Origin: Clostridia bacterium
Lineage (GTDB): Bacteria; Bacillota_A; Clostridia; Oscillospirales; CAG-272
DNA: 10,525 nucleotides
Reading direction: 5' to 3'
NCBI GenBank assembly: GCA_017407885.1
Contig: JAFQVU010000158.1
Location: 1-10,525, forward strand
Part shown: positions 7,827 through 10,525 of the stretch, piece by piece
Layout: each line of letters begins with the position of its first letter
How positions within the stretch are numbered: position 1 is the stretch's first letter
Notes under the pieces: model-generated
What the model was told of the DNA's origin: nothing
What the model saw: only the letters and a program-made list of their open reading frames with translations
The model's database searches: none
Program-made: the position numbers and the translations under genes

Positions 7827-8840
7827 TTATGCATCATATCCGTTCGGATTGAGCGTCTGCCAACGGGAGCTGTCGCGGCACATATCATCGATCTCATGTT
7901 CAGCCTGCCAGCCAAGTATCTCGCGAGCCTTGGTAGGATCAGCATAACATTCGTCGATATCACCGGGACGGCGAGGTGCGATCTTATAATTTATCTTTTT
8001 GCCGGTAGCGTTCTCATATGCTTTTACAATATCGAGCACGGAGTAGCCATGACCTGTGCCGACATTGAAAACATCGAGCCCCGGCTTCTTCTCAAGCCAT
8101 GCAAGTGCGGCAAGGTGAGCTCTTGCAAGGTCAACAACGTGAATGTAGTCACGCACACCGGTTCCGTCGTGCGTATCGTAATCATCTCCGAATACAGAAA
8201 GACATTCGCGCTTTCCGATTGCTACCTGAGTAATGTACGGCATCAGATTATTCGGAATACCCGAAGGATCCTCACCGATCATACCGGACTCATGAGCACC
8301 GATAGGATTGAAATAACGAAGGATCGCTGTGTTCCATTCAGCGTCAGCCTTGTAAAGATCCTTCAGAATATGCTCGATCATGAGCTTGGTCTCTCCGTAA
8401 GGGTTAGTTGCGGAGTTCGGGAAATCCTCACGAATCGGTACAGATGCCGGTTTGCCGTATACTGTTGCAGATGAAGAGAAGACGAGGTTTTTACAGTTGT
8501 ATTTTGCCATCAGCTCACAAAGATTAAGCGTGCTGATGAGGTTATTCTGATAATAGCGAAGCGGAATCGCGCAGGATTCGCCTACAGCCTTGAGTCCCGC
8601 GAAATGTATAGCGGAATCAATTTTTTCGGATGCGAACACAACCTCAAGTGCATTTTTGTCGCAGAGATCAACATTATAAAATTTGAAATCTTTACCTGTA
8701 ATCTTGCGAATACGCTCAAGTACGACAGGCTTTGAGTTGCAGAAGTTATCCGCAATAACGACATCCTTACCGATATTAAGAAGCTCAACAACAGTGTGTG
8801 AACCGATAAATCCGGCACCACCGGTAACCAAAATAGACAT
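7827..8840 (-). CDS. galE: UDP-glucose 4-epimerase
   Basis: GalE interconverts UDP-glucose and UDP-galactose with tightly bound NAD, in the Leloir pathway and in precursor supply for surface glycans. The 337-residue protein is an extended SDR enzyme. It has the NAD-binding GGAGFIGSH with Gly7, Gly10 and Gly13, HFAGLKAVGES (79-89), catalytic SSSATVYG with Ser124, the YxxxK pair Tyr148/Lys152, RYFNPIGAH (175-183), GVRDYIHVVDLA (228-239) and FNVGTG (258-263). At the position of Escherichia coli Tyr299, the substrate gate, it has Cys298 (in DIDECYADPTKA), as in human and Bacillus enzymes, which fits a roomier pocket that may also accept UDP-GlcNAc/UDP-GalNAc. A strong GGAGG lies about 7 bases before the ATG at 8840. 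It is 28 bases downstream of the nucleotidyltransferase gene and 25 bases upstream of galM. Confidence 0.97.
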   Translation of the reverse strand: MSILVTGGAGFIGSHTVVELLNIGKDVVIADNFCNSKPVVLERIRKITGKDFKFYNVDLCDKNALEVVFASEKIDSAIHFAGLKAVGESCAIPLRYYQNNLISTLNLCELMAKYNCKNLVFSSSATVYGKPASVPIREDFPNSATNPYGETKLMIEHILKDLYKADAEWNTAILRYFNPIGAHESGMIGEDPSGIPNNLMPYITQVAIGKRECLSVFGDDYDTHDGTGVRDYIHVVDLARAHLAALAWLEKKPGLDVFNVGTGHGYSVLDIVKAYENATGKKINYKIAPRRPGDIDECYADPTKAREILGWQAEHEIDDMCRDSSRWQTLNPNGYDA

Positions 8841-8868
8841 TTTTATTCCTCCGAAATCAGTTTAAATC

Positions 8869-9768
8869 TTACTTCCAAAGACCGTCCGGATATACGCCGG
8901 ATGCAGTCTGTGCCTTGATAAACTCAACAAACTTAGGTTTATCTTCAGCATATGTAACACCGTACCACTTCGCGCTCGTTTCGAGCATAGCCACGTCGCA
9001 CTCCCCTCGGTCAATACGACTCTGTACAAGGAAAGGCAGGAAATACTCGGCTTTCATCGGATCGGACGCCGACGGAAGTTCGCGCATAAAATCAACGAAT
9101 CCCTCACGCAGCATTGCAAAAACATCCGGGGTAAACGCCCAGCAGTTCATAGAGACAACCGCCTTGCGGTCAAGATCATGCCATGTGTCATTTTCAAAGT
9201 ACTGAATAACGCCGTCATTTTCCTGAATTTTGGTACGCTCAACAACATTCTTTAAATGACCGTCCACAACCTCGCATACTCCGCGGGAAACATAACCGTT
9301 TTCGGTGATAGTATTTTCAAGTATATATCCTGCCATAGCAAAGTGACCGCCGCCCTTCGCATCTGACATTTTATCATAAAGCTGCTTGAAGGCATCTCTG
9401 CCGTAGAAGTCATCGGAATTTATAATTGCAAACGGTTCGTTTACAACATCCGCCGCCATAAGAGCCGCATGTGCAGTTCCCCACGGCTTTGTACGTCCTT
9501 CCGGCACAGTGAAGCCCTCGGGAATATTGTCAAGGCTCTGGAAAACATAATCAACCTCAACAGCGCCCTCAATTCGCTTGCCGACTGTTTCGCGGAATAC
9601 ATCGTAATTTTCTTCTTTTATTATGAAAACCACCTTGTCAAATCCGGCTTTTATCGCATCATATATAGAAAAATCTACGATAAACTCACCGTGATGTGTG
9701 ATTGGGTCAATCTGCTTAAGTCCGCCGTAGCGACTTCCCATTCCTGCAGCCATAATTACAAGTGTCAT
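8869..9768 (-). CDS. Sugar-phosphate nucleotidyltransferase-like protein, substrate unknown
   Basis: This 299-residue cytoplasmic protein has the NTP_transferase (GT-A-like) fold of enzymes that join a nucleotide to a sugar 1-phosphate. The nucleotide-binding signature AAGMGSRYGGLKQ (7-19) carries the Gly-x-Gly-Ser-Arg and Lys18 of the family, in a compressed form lacking the usual LxPxT spacing of RmlA/GalU. KPWGTAHA (94-101) is the WGT-type segment. NSDDFYG (117-123) supplies likely metal-binding Asp residues, and EYFLP (241-245) is conserved in close relatives. No hexapeptide acyltransferase domain is attached. It lies between hprK and galE with gaps of 43 and 28 bases, which suggests it makes or handles a UDP-hexose that GalE can use. 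GalU, GlcNAc-1-P uridylyltransferase and galactose-1-P uridylyltransferase-like roles are all possible and sequence alone does not choose. GGAG lies 11 bases before the ATG at 9768, slightly long. Confidence 0.88.
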   Translation of the reverse strand: MTLVIMAAGMGSRYGGLKQIDPITHHGEFIVDFSIYDAIKAGFDKVVFIIKEENYDVFRETVGKRIEGAVEVDYVFQSLDNIPEGFTVPEGRTKPWGTAHAALMAADVVNEPFAIINSDDFYGRDAFKQLYDKMSDAKGGGHFAMAGYILENTITENGYVSRGVCEVVDGHLKNVVERTKIQENDGVIQYFENDTWHDLDRKAVVSMNCWAFTPDVFAMLREGFVDFMRELPSASDPMKAEYFLPFLVQSRIDRGECDVAMLETSAKWYGVTYAEDKPKFVEFIKAQTASGVYPDGLWK

Positions 9769-9811
9769 CTTCTTAATTTCTCCTTAAAAAATATATATTA
9801 ATTTATTTTTA

Positions 9812-10525
9812 TCAAACTCCGTTTGTGTCGATACCCATCTGTCCCATCAGCTTCTTGTTAAACTCTTCAGCCGTATTGAAGCCCATCTTCTTCTGACGGT
9901 TGTTCATCGCGGCAATTTCGAGAATAATTGCAAGGTTACGTCCCGGCTTTACCGGAATAGTTGTGGTGGGAATCTTGATACCAAGTATCTCTGTGTATTC
10001 GGAATCGAGACCGAATCGGTCATACATCTTCCCTTGAACCCAAGGCTCAAGATTTATAATCATATCAATCTTTTCGGTCAGCTTAACGGCACCCATACCG
10101 AATATACGGCGCACGTCAACTATACCTATACCGCGAAGCTCAACATAGTGACGTATGATTTCCGGGGCGCTTCCGACAAGTGTCTTTGCGGATACACGCT
10201 TGATCTCAACCGCATCGTCGGCAATAAGACGGTGACCGCGCTTTACAAGCTCAATAGCCGTCTCCGATTTACCTACGCCGGAATCACCGAGAATAAGTAC
10301 GCCCTCTCCGTATACCTCGACAAGCACGCCATGTCGTGTAAGTCTCGGAGCAAGCTGAACATTCAAAAACGCGATAAGTGCCGCCATGAATGCACTTGTG
10401 GTATCCGATGTTCTGAGGATCGGAACCTCAAAATATTCTCCGAGCTCAACGAACTCGGGAAATACATCAAGCGATGAAGAAATAACCACTGCAACAGGCT
10501 TGCTTTCGAGAAATTTCATAATTGC
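9812..10525 (-). CDS. hprK: HPr kinase/phosphorylase (N-terminus beyond window edge)
   Basis: HPrK/P phosphorylates Ser46 of HPr (and Crh) using ATP or PPi and removes the phosphate when Pi is high; HPr-Ser-P then works with CcpA in carbon catabolite control. About 237 C-terminal residues are visible. The frame stays open to the right edge, and the methionine at 10519 lies inside the family's N-terminal domain, so roughly 75 residues are missing and that ATG is not the start. Numbered from it, the visible parts are the end of the N-terminal domain (to about 55), [15 protein letters not shown] (62-76), the Walker A GDSGVGKS (78-85), [11 protein letters not shown] (97-106), the HPrK/P signature [17 protein letters not shown] (129-145), [16 protein letters not shown] (182-197), and the C-terminal [13 protein letters not shown] (201-213). 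It ends 43 bases before the nucleotidyltransferase gene in an AT-rich spacer. All catalytic motifs look intact. Confidence 0.97.
   Translation of the reverse strand, partial: AIMKFLESKPVAVVISSSLDVFPEFVELGEYFEVPILRTSDTTSAFMAALIAFLNVQLAPRLTRHGVLVEVYGEGVLILGDSGVGKSETAIELVKRGHRLIADDAVEIKRVSAKTLVGSAPEIIRHYVELRGIGIVDVRRIFGMGAVKLTEKIDMIINLEPWVQGKMYDRFGLDSEYTEILGIKIPTTTIPVKPGRNLAIILEIAAMNNRQKKMGFNTAEEFNKKLMGQMGIDTNGV

Noticed and set aside
7896..8474. A 192-codon plus-strand open frame opposite galE
   Set aside because: It is antisense to an intact galE with no recognisable protein features; its length follows from codon use on the other strand.
9769..9811. AT-rich spacer between hprK and the nucleotidyltransferase gene with TTGATA and TATATT-like strings
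   Set aside because: Spacing is about 14 bases and AT-rich spacers give such matches by chance; a promoter is possible but unsupported.

Overview
The window reads as chromosomal DNA from a low-to-moderate G+C Gram-positive of the class Clostridia. The best guess is an Oscillospirales-like gut or rumen anaerobe; the order is an inference. The support is an HPr kinase/phosphorylase gene, strong AGGAGG-type ribosome binding sites, a Firmicute-style ParC-like topoisomerase subunit, a full-length Sua5 with its extra C-terminal domain, and a MATE transporter of a type common in gut Clostridia.

All nine genes lie on the minus strand and are read from high to low coordinates. Intergenic gaps are 3 to 66 bases, so about 97% of the window is coding. 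No tRNA, rRNA, CRISPR array, insertion sequence or riboswitch was seen, and no gap exceeds 70 bases. The long plus-strand reading frames are antisense shadows of these genes.

In transcription order, the right part (10525 to 6743) is a carbon-metabolism block. It holds the C-terminal three quarters of hprK (HPr Ser kinase/phosphorylase, the sensor enzyme of carbon catabolite control), a sugar-phosphate nucleotidyltransferase-like gene of unknown substrate, galE (UDP-hexose 4-epimerase) and galM (aldose 1-epimerase). Together the last three suggest interconversion and activation of galactose or related hexoses, although galK and galT are not present here. Next comes a polytopic ArsP_2-type putative heavy-metal exporter (6724 to 5831) with a His/Cys-rich cytoplasmic-type loop. 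A GC-rich hairpin follows it.

The left part (5764 to 1) is an information-processing block with an efflux gene: prfA (release factor 1), sua5 (threonylcarbamoyl-AMP synthase for tRNA t6A), a divergent topoisomerase IV/gyrase A subunit, and a MATE efflux pump whose start lies 3 bases after the topoisomerase stop. The MATE gene runs off the left edge and hprK runs off the right edge.

I found no convincing new multi-gene system. The points most worth checking are an alanine at the quinolone-sensing serine position of the topoisomerase with its tight coupling to a MATE pump, a cysteine at the GalE substrate gate, the orphan nucleotidyltransferase between hprK and galE, and the metal-binding loop of the exporter.
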